Assembly: GCF_001295845.1 (NCBI RefSeq)
Contig: NZ_LJIC01000041.1
Span: 1 to 56,770 of the forward strand
Length of the DNA stretch: 56,770 nt
DNA from: Rhodopseudomonas sp. AAP120
GTDB lineage: Bacteria > Pseudomonadota > Alphaproteobacteria > Rhizobiales > Xanthobacteraceae
Reading direction: 5' to 3'
Shown here piece after piece: positions 42,691 through 51,545 of the stretch (positions are counted from its first letter, which is position 1; each line of letters opens with the position of its first letter). A program made the position numbers and the translations under genes. A model generated the notes under the pieces. The model saw only the letters and a program-made list of their open reading frames with translations, had not been told where the DNA came from and did not search any database.

Positions 42691-43584
42691 GTGGGCGAGG
42701 GCGCCCGCGCGAAGGTCGCTTTCCTCGGCCTCGGCAAGATGGGCCGCGGCATGGCCGGCCGCCTGCTCGACGCGGGCTTCGACGTTGCGGTGTGGAATCG
42801 CAATCCCGCTCCGGCCGAAGAACTAATCGCCCGCGGTGCGCGCCACGCGGCGACCCCGGCCGAGGCCGCGCGCGAGGCGCAGGCGATCTTCACCATGGTC
42901 TCCGATGACAATGCGTCGCAGTCCGTTTGGCTGGGAGCCGATGGTGCGGCCACGACGGTAACCGCGGGTGCCCTGCCGATCGAGTGCTCGACGGTATCGC
43001 ATCAGCACGCGCTCGATCTCGCGAAAGCGCTGCGCGCACGTGGTCTCATTTACATCGATTGCCCGGTCACAGGTTTGCCACAAGCCGCAGCGGCTGGAGA
43101 ATTGACGCTGCTGGTCGGCGCCGAAGCGGGCGATCTCGACAAGGCGAGGCCGTTTCTCGCGCCGTTGGGCCACACGATCCGCCACTTCGGCCCGGTCGGC
43201 GCCGGCACGGTCTACAAGCTCATCAACAATCTGATGGGCGCGATCCAGATCGCCGGCATCGCCGAAGGCATCGCGATCGCCGAGCAGGCCGGCCTCGACA
43301 TGGCGTTGGTACGCGAGGCGCTGGAGAGCAGCGTCGTCGCAAGTCCGCAGGTGCTGCGCCACGCGCCGCGCATGATCGCCCGCGACTTCAGCAACCCGAC
43401 CTTCACGGCCGCGCTCCGCCACAAGGACGCACGCTACGCGGCCGCACTCGCCGAGACGCTGCGATTGGAATTGCCGCTCTCGCGTGCCGCAGTGACAAGT
43501 TACGAGCGCGCGACCGATGCGGCGCCGGACGACGATGAGGGCAGGATCGTCGAAGTGATTTCGACGCCGCATCCGCGCGACTAA
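42691..43584 (+). CDS. NAD(P)-dependent beta-hydroxyacid dehydrogenase family oxidoreductase
   Basis: This 297-residue protein has the Rossmann motif VAFLGLGKMGRGMAGRLLDAGFDV, then IDCPVTGLPQAAAAGELTLLVGA with the substrate-binding segment. The C-terminal helical domain contains GAGTVYKLINNLMGAIQIAGIAEGIAIAEQAG, with the catalytic Lys in the KLINN context. It belongs to the 3-hydroxyisobutyrate/tartronate semialdehyde reductase group; the exact substrate is open. The start GTG 42691 comes 2 nt after the prfB stop, so translation is probably coupled. An in-frame extension into prfB is not a real start. Confidence 0.88.
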   Translation: MGEGARAKVAFLGLGKMGRGMAGRLLDAGFDVAVWNRNPAPAEELIARGARHAATPAEAAREAQAIFTMVSDDNASQSVWLGADGAATTVTAGALPIECSTVSHQHALDLAKALRARGLIYIDCPVTGLPQAAAAGELTLLVGAEAGDLDKARPFLAPLGHTIRHFGPVGAGTVYKLINNLMGAIQIAGIAEGIAIAEQAGLDMALVREALESSVVASPQVLRHAPRMIARDFSNPTFTAALRHKDARYAAALAETLRLELPLSRAAVTSYERATDAAPDDDEGRIVEVISTPHPRD

Positions 43585-43683
43585 CAGGCAGCGCCGCTCG
43601 TGATCGGCAAAGCCCCGCGCATGTCGGAATTCGGGTGGCGGCGCGCACGCGCTGAATGCTGACTGACGTCGCGAGGTGCGATC

Positions 43684-44610
43684 ATGGCGTCAGGCAATCA
43701 TCCTCTTCATCCGCGGGATTGGGTTCTGCTGATCGCATTGTCGATCTTGTGGGGTGGATCATTCTTCTGCGTCGGCGTCGCGCTGAAAGAGCTGCCGCCT
43801 TTCACCATCGTATTCTGTCGGGCCGCGATCGCCGCAGCCGTGCTGCTACCCGCTGTCTTGTTGCGCGGAATTCCGATGCCACGTCGCATCGTCGGCTGGT
43901 GGCCGTTCGTCGGGATGGCCTGTCTGAACTTCGTCGTGCCGTTCTCCTGTCTTGTCGTCGGCCAGACCTTCATCTCGACCGGCCTGGCATCGGTGCTCAA
44001 CGCGACGACACCGTTGTTCACCGTCGTGGTGATGGCAGCAGCCGGGGAGGAGCGACTGACGGCGCGGCGTGTCATCGGCGTTTCGGTCGGCATCTTTGGA
44101 GTCGCGATTCTGCGCGGCGTGGATCTGCGCGAAGCCCAGACCGGGATCGGCGTCGGGCTGTGCTTGCTCGCGGCGCTGTCATACGGCTTGTCGGCGCTGC
44201 TCGCGCGCAGGCAACTGGTGGGATTTACGCCGCTGACCACCGCGACCTCGCAAATGGTTGCAGCCGCGATCATCACCGGTGTGATCGCGGCGAGCGTCGA
44301 TCAGCCCTGGCGCCTGCTGGCTCCGAGCTGGCCGGTTATCGTGGCTGTGGTCGCACTCGGCACGCTGTCGACCGCGCTCGGTTACGTGCTGTTCTTCCGC
44401 ATCGTCGCGCGGTCCGGATCGACCAACGTCATGCTGGTAACGCTGCTGATTCCGCTCACGGCAATTTTGCTCGGCACCGTCGTGCTTCGCGAAGCCATCG
44501 GTGCTTGGGAGCTAATCGGTGCAGGTGTGATCGCGAGCGCGCTGCTGATCATCGACGGCCGCGTCTTGGCGTGGCTCGAACCGCGGCGCTGGCGGAGCGA
44601 GCGATCCTAA
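43684..44610 (+). CDS. EamA/DMT-family transporter
   Basis: This 308-residue inner-membrane protein has about ten helices in two EamA repeats. The first has ILWGGSFFCVGVALKELPPF with the characteristic WG motif; the second has GTLSTALGYVLFFRIVARSG and TVVLREAIGAWE. The N-terminus MASGNHPLHPRDW is unlike the paralogue at 5717. It probably exports a metabolite or amino acid of unknown identity. The stop overlaps the convergent M23 peptidase stop by 3 nt, so the two transcripts overlap. Confidence 0.88.
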   Translation: MASGNHPLHPRDWVLLIALSILWGGSFFCVGVALKELPPFTIVFCRAAIAAAVLLPAVLLRGIPMPRRIVGWWPFVGMACLNFVVPFSCLVVGQTFISTGLASVLNATTPLFTVVVMAAAGEERLTARRVIGVSVGIFGVAILRGVDLREAQTGIGVGLCLLAALSYGLSALLARRQLVGFTPLTTATSQMVAAAIITGVIAASVDQPWRLLAPSWPVIVAVVALGTLSTALGYVLFFRIVARSGSTNVMLVTLLIPLTAILLGTVVLREAIGAWELIGAGVIASALLIIDGRVLAWLEPRRWRSERS

Positions 44611-46010
44611 CCCGCCCCCGCCAGCCTCACGCCCGCGCGCAGAAACTTCTGCGGATCGACCGCCTCACCATCGATGCGGGTTTCGTAGTGCAAATGCGGG
44701 CCGGTGGAGCGGCCGGTTGAGCCGACTTCGCCGATGATTTGGCCGATCTGAATGCTCTGGCCGACCTTGGCGATGATCTTCGACAGGTGGCCGTAGCGGG
44801 TCGACAGGCCGTTGCCGTGGTCGATCTCGACCATCTGGCCGTAGCCGCCCTGCCAGCCGGCGTTGACGACCTTGCCGACCGCAGTGGCGCGGACCGGATC
44901 GCCGGTCGAGGCGCGGAAGTCGAGCCCGGTGTGCATGGCCGGCCGACCGAGGAACGGGTCGGTACGAACGCCGAAGCCGGACGAGAACTCGACCTGGCCC
45001 AGCACCGGCTTGCGATACGGCACCAGCGACAGCGCACGGTTGAGACGATCGAGCTGAGCGCGGCCGAGATTGATCCGGTAGAGCTGGCGATCGAAGGCGC
45101 TGGCGGTGGACGAGGGCGCCTTGACCGGCACGAACGGGCCGCCGATGCCGCCGCGCGGCGCCGACGCTTCTAGCCCGCGGGCATTGAGGCCGAGGTCGGT
45201 GAGCACGCCGCGCATCCGCCGCGCACGGGATTCAAACGACTCTTCGACTGAGCCGAGCATCGCGATCTGCCGCCGCTCGATCTGGTCGAGCGACTGGTCG
45301 AGCTTGGACAGCGCGGTGCCGACGCCTTGCGCCTTGGCATATTGCGTCGTCGGCAGCGCCGGCGCCGTGGCCGGGGTTCGCGACTCCAATCGCGCCTCGC
45401 GATCGGGCGGGGCGACGAAGATCACGGTGTCGTTGATTGGCGAGGGTTTCAGTGGTCCGGCCGGAGCTTGATCGGCCGACGGCGAACGCCCGCCCTTGAT
45501 GCTGCCAGTAACCGCGACGTCGGGCAGGGTGCTCAAAGCGTTCGCTCGGGATTCCAGCATGCTCTGGCGGCGCATGATCTGGTCGAGCTTCTGGTCGAAC
45601 TGCTCCTGATCGAGCAATTGCCGGCTGGTGGTGCGGTCGACCTTGGCGCGCAGCTCGGCGATGCGATCCTCATAGGCGTATTGCATCTCGGCCTGGCGGG
45701 CGATCAGCCTGGTCAGCACGTCGTCGCGGAACGCGAAGTAAGTCGCGGTTGCGGCCGACCAGACGCCCAGCGCCACGATGGTCCCGACCACGATCCAGAA
45801 CACCACGGGCCCGATCCGGACCTGCCTGCCCGCATGGGCGATGGTGTAGCTGCTGCCTTCGACGGCTGCGGCCGCCGCTGGCCTCGGCGGCTGAGCCAGC
45901 TTGGGGTGAGGAGGGTGCGGGCGCGGCGCACGGTGCGGCGGCTGCGGGCGACCTTGATGTGGAGCGTGGTGCTGTGGGTGGTCGGGCTGGTGACCGGGAC
46001 GGTAGGACAT
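44607..46010 (-). CDS. M23/LytM-domain envelope peptidase with N-terminal anchor and coiled coil
   Basis: This 467-residue protein has a His/Pro-rich cytosolic N-terminus (1-45), one membrane helix (66-90), a periplasmic coiled coil (100-160), a low-complexity linker, and a C-terminal M23 domain (about 340-460). The Zn ligand motifs are intact: H-x3-D in MHTGLDF and HLH in GPHLHYE. Such proteins cleave peptide crosslinks or activate amidases (compare EnvC/DipM-type LytM factors). An intact metal site favours a hydrolase. ATG 46010 opens the frame. A CtrA half-site-like TTAACCAT lies 63 bp upstream. It is convergent with the EamA gene. Confidence 0.88.
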   Translation of the reverse strand: MSYRPGHQPDHPQHHAPHQGRPQPPHRAPRPHPPHPKLAQPPRPAAAAAVEGSSYTIAHAGRQVRIGPVVFWIVVGTIVALGVWSAATATYFAFRDDVLTRLIARQAEMQYAYEDRIAELRAKVDRTTSRQLLDQEQFDQKLDQIMRRQSMLESRANALSTLPDVAVTGSIKGGRSPSADQAPAGPLKPSPINDTVIFVAPPDREARLESRTPATAPALPTTQYAKAQGVGTALSKLDQSLDQIERRQIAMLGSVEESFESRARRMRGVLTDLGLNARGLEASAPRGGIGGPFVPVKAPSSTASAFDRQLYRINLGRAQLDRLNRALSLVPYRKPVLGQVEFSSGFGVRTDPFLGRPAMHTGLDFRASTGDPVRATAVGKVVNAGWQGGYGQMVEIDHGNGLSTRYGHLSKIIAKVGQSIQIGQIIGEVGSTGRSTGPHLHYETRIDGEAVDPQKFLRAGVRLAGAG

Positions 46011-46072
46011 CGATACTCCCGCGCCGACAGAACAGGTCGTCGGCTCAACGCGCGGGCAGATTTGACCCCCTC

Positions 46073-46080
46073 ATGGTTAA
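46073..46080 (-). promoter_or_regulatory. CtrA half-site-like TTAACCAT upstream of the M23 peptidase gene
   Basis: The minus strand reads TTAACCAT, the short CtrA-type motif described in alphaproteobacteria, 63 bp before the M23 start codon. This 8-mer alone is weak evidence. It is supported by its AT-rich context and by the full-length site near amiC. Confidence 0.4.
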
Positions 46081-46096
46081 TTTTCGGAAAAGGGAG

Positions 46097-46759
46097 TCAC
46101 AACAATTGTGCGGCAGCGAGGACCTGGTCGGCATGACCGTCGACCTTCACATTACGCCAGACGCGGGCGACCTTGCCGTCGCGCCCGATCAGAACCGTGG
46201 TGCGAATGATCCCCTCGAACTTGCGGCCGTACAACGATTTCTCGCCCCAGGCGCCATAGGCCGCGAGCATCTCGTGGGCCGGGTCCGAGAGCAGCGGCGT
46301 CGCCAGACTGTGCTTGTCGCGGAAGGAATCCTGCGCCTTCACCGAGTCGGCCGAAACGCCGACCACGTCAGTGTCGCAATCCGCGAAGGCGGACTTCAGG
46401 CGGGTGAAATCGATGGCTTCCTTGGTGCAGCCCGGCGTGTTCGCGCGCGGGTAGAAGAAGATCACCAGCTTCCGGCCTGAAAAGCTTGCCAGGGTGACGG
46501 TTTCGCCACCGTCGCGGGGCAGGGTGAAGGCTGGCGCCTTGCTCCCCTCGGCGAGCCCGCCGGAGACTGCAGCCTTCGCCGGTTTGGCCTTGCCGGCGAC
46601 TGCCGGCTTGGCCGAAGTGGCCGTCCTGGCCTTGGGCTTGGCCGCTGGGACGGCTGCCTGAGGAGCTGTTGCTGAGCTTTTCCGGGGTGCCGCCGGTTTG
46701 GCCGTGGCCCGGCCGGGGGGCGCGGACTTTGAGGGATTCTTGCGCGTTTGCTTGGACAT
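46097..46759 (-). CDS. bcp: BCP/PrxQ-type peroxiredoxin with a basic Lys/Ala/Pro-rich N-terminal tail
   Basis: This 220-residue protein has a typical BCP thiol-peroxidase core (about 68-220) with C111 in YPRANTPGCTKEA as peroxidatic Cys. The +5 resolving Cys of many BCPs is absent (CTKEAIDF). A 67-residue N-terminal tail (MSKQTRKNPSKSAPPGR..) is rich in Lys, Ala and Pro, resembling histone-H1-like tails, and is not a signal peptide. ATG 46759 follows AAGGAAGG, so the tail is translated. It reduces hydroperoxides with thioredoxin as electron donor. Eukaryotic nuclear BCP-type peroxidases also carry lysine-rich N-terminal extensions. Confidence 0.92.
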   Translation of the reverse strand: MSKQTRKNPSKSAPPGRATAKPAAPRKSSATAPQAAVPAAKPKARTATSAKPAVAGKAKPAKAAVSGGLAEGSKAPAFTLPRDGGETVTLASFSGRKLVIFFYPRANTPGCTKEAIDFTRLKSAFADCDTDVVGVSADSVKAQDSFRDKHSLATPLLSDPAHEMLAAYGAWGEKSLYGRKFEGIIRTTVLIGRDGKVARVWRNVKVDGHADQVLAAAQLL

Positions 46760-46947
46760 ACGCCTTCCTTTCGTCGCTTTCAACAGGTCAAACAAGCGTC
46801 GCGGAGTTTGCTGCGGCGCTGCCACTGCTGGGCAAATCCGTCAGCCTCAGGATATGGTTGCAGGGATTCGTCGTCCCGGCCACACGATTGTTGCGTAGGC
46901 CTTCCGGCCCGGCGGCGAGTCAATAGTTCAACCGAGGATAGGCAGAG

Positions 46948-49900
46948 ATGCCGCCACAGGAGCGTATCCTGCGCGTCGGCGCGCAAACCTCCCTCGGCGA
47001 TCAGGCTGCGACCGAGCGCGTGCATCGAGAGGCTATGGCCAGCTACCCATCGCCCGACGCTTCCGGGCCGCATTCTCCCCGTGACGATGATGACGGCCAT
47101 CGCTGGCACGAGGGCGGCTGGGATCACGAACACGAGGAGGCGTGCCGCAACCGCGCCCGCAAGCTGCTGTCGCGGCCCAATCTCGGATTGCATCGCGTCG
47201 ACGACTCGATGCGCCGCTGGGGACATCGGCTCGCCGGCGCGCCCTGGATCAAGCGGACGCTGGTCGCGCTGCTCGTGGTTTGCTTCGTGCTGGCGGCTGG
47301 GTTTGGTGGATTGTGGCTGCGGCTCGGCGCCGGACCGATCAATCTCGATCTGGCCACGCCCTGGCTCGCCGATGCCATCGAGGAGAACATCGGCCACGGC
47401 AACACCGTCGAGGTCGGGGGCACTCAGATCGAGCGCGCCGGCAGGATTCGGGTAGCGGTTCGGATCCGCGACATCGTGGTGCGCGACCGCGACCACGTCA
47501 TCGTCGCCACGGCACCAAAGGCCGAAGTCCGACTGTCGGGCTGGGCACTGCTGATGGGCCGGCTGCGCGCCGAGAGCCTTCGGCTGGTCGATGCCGAGTT
47601 GGCGATCCGGATCACGCCGGACGGCCAGGTGACGGTGTCGACCGGCGACACCGCGCGTCCGATCGCCACCGGTGTCGCCACCGCGCGTCGTGCGCCGGAG
47701 TTTACGCTGCCCATCCAGCCACCGGCCGCGCCGCCCGGCGGTTCGCCGCAGGCCATGCCATCGGACAAAGCGGCTCCCCCCGACAGCAACGACGCCATGA
47801 AGAGCCTGCTTGCCGGACTCGACTGGCTCGACAGCCTGAGCCTCACCGGGCTCGACGGGCAGAACCTCGACGAGATCGGTCTCAAGAACGGCAACCTCGT
47901 CGTCGACGATCAGCAGCGCGGCAACCGGTGGAATTTCGAAAACATCAGCCTGAGCCTGCGCCGGCCGAGCCGCGGCGGCGTCGCCCTCAGCCTTGGCGAG
48001 GAGGGCAAGAAGGCGTGGTCGCTGCGGGTCCAGGTCGGGCCGCCGCAGGATGGTGTCCGCTCGGTGGAACTGCACGCCAACCAGGTGCCGACCCGCAATA
48101 TCCTGCTGGCGCTGCGTCTGAAGAACCTGACCTATGGGGCTGATTTTCCACTCACCGGTGACTTGCGCGGCGAGCTCGGTCGCGATGGTCTGCCGACCTA
48201 TTTGCGCGGCAAGCTCATGGCCGGCGCCGGCACCGTGACCGACTACGATACGCCCGACTACCCGATGGCGATCGATCAGGCCGAGTTCAATTTCGAATGG
48301 GACGCCAACCGCCGGGTGCTGATGGCGCCGTTCAAGATCATCGCGGGTGCCAACCGGATCACGCTGCTGGCCTCGCTCGAACCGCCGAACGGCAACGCAA
48401 CGGATTGGCGGCTCGGCCTTTCCGGCGGCACCATCGTCCTGCCCGGCGCCGAGGGGGAGGCACCCCTGATCTTCAACCGCATTGCGGTGCGGGTCCGGTT
48501 CGATACCGACAGCCGCCGGATCCTGCTGACGCAGGCCGACTTCAGCAACGGCGAAATCAGTATCGCCGGCTCCGGTGGCGTGGACTATTCGGGCGAACCG
48601 CGGCTCAAGCTGGGTCTCGCCGGCACACCGATGTCGGTGTCGGCACTGAAGCGGATGTGGCCGATCCTGATCGTGCCGGAAGTGCGCGAATGGGTGAACG
48701 AACGCATTGAAAAGGGGACGGTGCAGAGCATCGACATCGCCGTCAACTCGCCGATGAAGAACCTGTCGCGGCGCGGTCCGCCGATCCCGGACGAGGGCCT
48801 GCTGGTCAATATCATCGGCACCGGCGCCACGATTCATCCGGTCGACGGTCTGCCTTCGGTGCGAGACGCCGATATGCGGGTACGCGTCACCGGTCGGACC
48901 GCCTCGGTCGCCATCGCGCAGGCCAATGCGGATACGCCGAGCGGTCGTCGCGTGGCCGTGTCGGACATCCTGTTCGAGGTCCCCGACATGGCGCCCAAGC
49001 CGTCGCCGTCGCGGGTCAAATTCAAGCTCGATGCCCCGGTCCCGGCGATTGCCGAGCTGCTGTCGTCGGGGCGGCTCAGCGACGTCGCCAGCGTGCCGAT
49101 TGATCCCGGTAGCACCAAGGGATCGGTCACTGCCCAGGTGATGCTCGGCATGCCGATCCAGCGCGAACTCACCAAGGCCGATACGACCTACACGGTCAAC
49201 GCCGATCTCAACGGTTTCGCCGCCGACAAGATGGTGATGGGGCAGAAGCTGGAGGCGAATACGCTGAAGCTGCTTGCCACCAACCAAGGGTATCAGGTCA
49301 AAGGCGACGTCAAGATCAACGGCCAGCCGGCGACGCTGGACTATCGTAAGCCGGCGGACGGCGACGCCGATGTCAAGCTGCAGTCCACCTTGGACGATGC
49401 CAGCCGCGCCAAGCTCGGCTTCGATTTCGGTCCGGCCATCAGCGGCGCCATGCCGGTCAAGCTCGCCGGCAAGATGGGTGACAACGAGCAGGACACCAAG
49501 CTCGGCCTCGACATCGACCTCACGCAGATGAAGTTCGACAACGTGCTCCCCGGCTGGACGAAGCTGTCGGGCAAGCCGGCCCGCGCGACTTTCAACGTCG
49601 TCAAGAAGCCGCAATCGACCCGGTTCGAGGACATTCAGATCGAAGGCAGCGGCACGCTGATCAAGGGCTCGCTCGAAATCGACGAGGACGGCGACATCAT
49701 CAACGCGAACTTCCCGGTGTACTCGCCGTCGGAAGGCGACAAGGCGACGCTGAAGGCGGAGCGCGGGCAGGACGGCGTGCTCAAAGTGGTGGTGCGTGGC
49801 GATGTGTTCGACGGCCGCGGCTTCATCAAGTCGGCGCTGTCCGGCACGCAGCCTGAGCCGAAGAGCAAGACCAAGAGCCTCGATTTCGATCTCGATCTCA

Positions 49901-50667
49901 AGCTCGGTGCGGTCGCGGGCTATTCCGGCGAGGCTCTGCGCAGCGTCGACGTCAAAATGGTGCGCCGGAGCGGTGCGTTCCGGACCTTCACCTTCAGCGG
50001 TAAGCTCGGCCGCGACACCCCCGTCACCGCGGACCTGCGCGGCAAGAACAAGGGGCGAGAGGTGATCTATCTCGAGACCAACGACGCCGGCGCGTTCTTC
50101 CGGTTCTCCGACACTTATTCGAAGATGTACGGCGGCCAGCTGGCGCTGGCGCTGGAGCCGCCCACGGCGGAGCCGCGCGAGAAGGAAGGCCTGATCAACG
50201 TCCGCGACTTCACCGTGAAGGGGGAAACCGCACTCGAACGCGCCGCCGCCGGTGCGCCGGGCGGCACCTCCGGCGGTCTGGCATTCTCGCGGCTGCGCGC
50301 TGAATTCACCAGGCAGAACGGCCAGCTCACCGTGCGCGACGGCGTGGTGAAGGGGCCGACGGTCGGCGCGACTATCGAGGGGTCGATCGACTACCCGGCC
50401 AATCAGGTGCGGATGAGCGGCACCTTCGTGCCGATGTACGGGCTGAACAACATGTTCGGCCAGATCCCGATCGTCGGCCTGTTCCTTGGCGGCGGCAGCA
50501 ATGAGGGCCTGATCGGCGTGACCTACGAGGTGGTCGGCACACCCGGCCAGCCGGTGCTGCGCGTCAACCCGATCTCGGCGATGGCGCCCGGCGTGCTGCG
50601 CAAGATCTTCGAATTCAATACCGGCCGGCAGAACAACGGCGTCGATTTCCCGACGCCGGCGAACTAA
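46948..50667 (+). CDS. AsmA/YhdP-like envelope protein (DUF3971 family)
   Basis: This 1239-residue protein has an acidic, His-rich cytosolic N-terminus (1-70), one membrane helix (about 104-124), then more than 1000 residues of repeating beta-rich periplasmic sequence. It ends in a C-terminal region with VRMSGTFVPMYGLNNMFGQIPIVGLFLGGG, typical of AsmA_2/DUF3971 C-termini. YhdP-type proteins form bridge-like conduits that move phospholipids between the inner and outer membranes. The family match is inferred from the architecture and the C-terminal motif. ATG 46948 is taken; codon usage is regular. It faces the divergent bcp gene. Confidence 0.87.
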   Translation: MPPQERILRVGAQTSLGDQAATERVHREAMASYPSPDASGPHSPRDDDDGHRWHEGGWDHEHEEACRNRARKLLSRPNLGLHRVDDSMRRWGHRLAGAPWIKRTLVALLVVCFVLAAGFGGLWLRLGAGPINLDLATPWLADAIEENIGHGNTVEVGGTQIERAGRIRVAVRIRDIVVRDRDHVIVATAPKAEVRLSGWALLMGRLRAESLRLVDAELAIRITPDGQVTVSTGDTARPIATGVATARRAPEFTLPIQPPAAPPGGSPQAMPSDKAAPPDSNDAMKSLLAGLDWLDSLSLTGLDGQNLDEIGLKNGNLVVDDQQRGNRWNFENISLSLRRPSRGGVALSLGEEGKKAWSLRVQVGPPQDGVRSVELHANQVPTRNILLALRLKNLTYGADFPLTGDLRGELGRDGLPTYLRGKLMAGAGTVTDYDTPDYPMAIDQAEFNFEWDANRRVLMAPFKIIAGANRITLLASLEPPNGNATDWRLGLSGGTIVLPGAEGEAPLIFNRIAVRVRFDTDSRRILLTQADFSNGEISIAGSGGVDYSGEPRLKLGLAGTPMSVSALKRMWPILIVPEVREWVNERIEKGTVQSIDIAVNSPMKNLSRRGPPIPDEGLLVNIIGTGATIHPVDGLPSVRDADMRVRVTGRTASVAIAQANADTPSGRRVAVSDILFEVPDMAPKPSPSRVKFKLDAPVPAIAELLSSGRLSDVASVPIDPGSTKGSVTAQVMLGMPIQRELTKADTTYTVNADLNGFAADKMVMGQKLEANTLKLLATNQGYQVKGDVKINGQPATLDYRKPADGDADVKLQSTLDDASRAKLGFDFGPAISGAMPVKLAGKMGDNEQDTKLGLDIDLTQMKFDNVLPGWTKLSGKPARATFNVVKKPQSTRFEDIQIEGSGTLIKGSLEIDEDGDIINANFPVYSPSEGDKATLKAERGQDGVLKVVVRGDVFDGRGFIKSALSGTQPEPKSKTKSLDFDLDLKLGAVAGYSGEALRSVDVKMVRRSGAFRTFTFSGKLGRDTPVTADLRGKNKGREVIYLETNDAGAFFRFSDTYSKMYGGQLALALEPPTAEPREKEGLINVRDFTVKGETALERAAAGAPGGTSGGLAFSRLRAEFTRQNGQLTVRDGVVKGPTVGATIEGSIDYPANQVRMSGTFVPMYGLNNMFGQIPIVGLFLGGGSNEGLIGVTYEVVGTPGQPVLRVNPISAMAPGVLRKIFEFNTGRQNNGVDFPTPAN

Positions 50668-50700
50668 ATATCAGGTGATAAAGCAGTCGCCGCCTCAGCG

Positions 50701-50782
50701 CGTCATTGCGAGGAGGCGAAGCCGACGAAGCAATCCAGACCCGTGTGCTGAGCCGGATTGCTTCGCTTCGCTCGCAACGACG
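50701..50782. repeat. 82-bp palindromic intergenic repeat, copy A
   Basis: It begins CGTCATTGCGAGGAGGCGAA and ends GCTCGCAACGACG, an inverted repeat with GCAATCC/GGATTGC inner arms. It closely resembles copy B at 55382-55463, which has the same length. Such CGTCATTGCGAG elements are common in intergenic DNA of Bradyrhizobium relatives. It lies 34 nt after the AsmA-like stop and just before the cytochrome b561 stop. Confidence 0.85.
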
Positions 50783-50792
50783 GAGCGGATTG

Positions 50793-51353
50793 CTACTTCG
50801 CTCGCAGCCAGGGCACCATGCGGCCGAGCGTGGCGTCGTGACGGAAATACTGGTGCCACAGCGCGCCGATGATGTGGATCAGCACAACCGCGACGGTCGC
50901 CAGGAACAGCGGCTCGTGGGCCGCATGCAGTGCGCCGGCCAGCGCCTCGTTCTTGGCGAGCGGCGGGATGCCGAGCAGATCGACGCCGCGGCCGGAGAAC
51001 AGCGACATGCCGAGGCCGGTGGCGGGTACGGCGATGAGCAACAGATACAGCAGGCCGTGGCTGATCCGGGCGAGCACCTCGGTGACGCGCGGTGAAGGCA
51101 CCAGCTCCGGCGCGCCATGGATCTTGATCCAGAGGATCCGTAGCACGGCGACGCCGAGCACAATGGTGCCGATCGCCTTGTGCCAGTCGTACAACGTGCG
51201 GCGCAGCGGGTCGGCCTTGTCGAGTCCGTGCGCATAATTCATCGACGCGAACAGCGCGATCACCGCAAAGAAGATCGCCCAGTGGATGGTGACGGCGAGG
51301 GCGCCATACTCCCGAGGACTTTTGTCGGCGGAATCGAGGGTGGTCGTGGTCAT
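50793..51353 (-). CDS. Cytochrome b561-family membrane protein
   Basis: This 186-residue protein has four membrane helices. The histidines expected to ligate haem b occur in TIHWAIFFAVI, YDWHKAIGTIVLG, RISHGLLYLLLI and LIHIIGALWHQYF. Bacterial cytochrome b561 (CybB type) oxidises ubiquinol and may pass electrons to oxygen or superoxide. ATG 51353 follows GGGAGA, so upstream frame extension is not used. It is monocistronic next to the 82-bp repeat. Confidence 0.93.
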   Translation of the reverse strand: MTTTTLDSADKSPREYGALAVTIHWAIFFAVIALFASMNYAHGLDKADPLRRTLYDWHKAIGTIVLGVAVLRILWIKIHGAPELVPSPRVTEVLARISHGLLYLLLIAVPATGLGMSLFSGRGVDLLGIPPLAKNEALAGALHAAHEPLFLATVAVVLIHIIGALWHQYFRHDATLGRMVPWLRAK

Positions 51354-51545
51354 GGTGTCTCCCGAAATGAATCTGTTTGGCGCGCAAAATCGTGCGGCGC
51401 GAGCAACCCGCGGAAGCATCATGAGCAACATCACCGGTGCCGCGATGTGATCGAGCGCAAAAGTCGGGAACACATTTTTCTGATCGGCGACCTGATGCCG
51501 CAGAGTGCAACGTGGTAGTTGCGAGTGCCTCGCAAGAATTGCGGA

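Noticed and set aside
46780-49614. 944-codon minus-strand open frame opposite the AsmA-like gene
   Set aside because: It has low-complexity Arg/Asp/Gln-rich composition and overlaps both bcp and the AsmA-like gene start.
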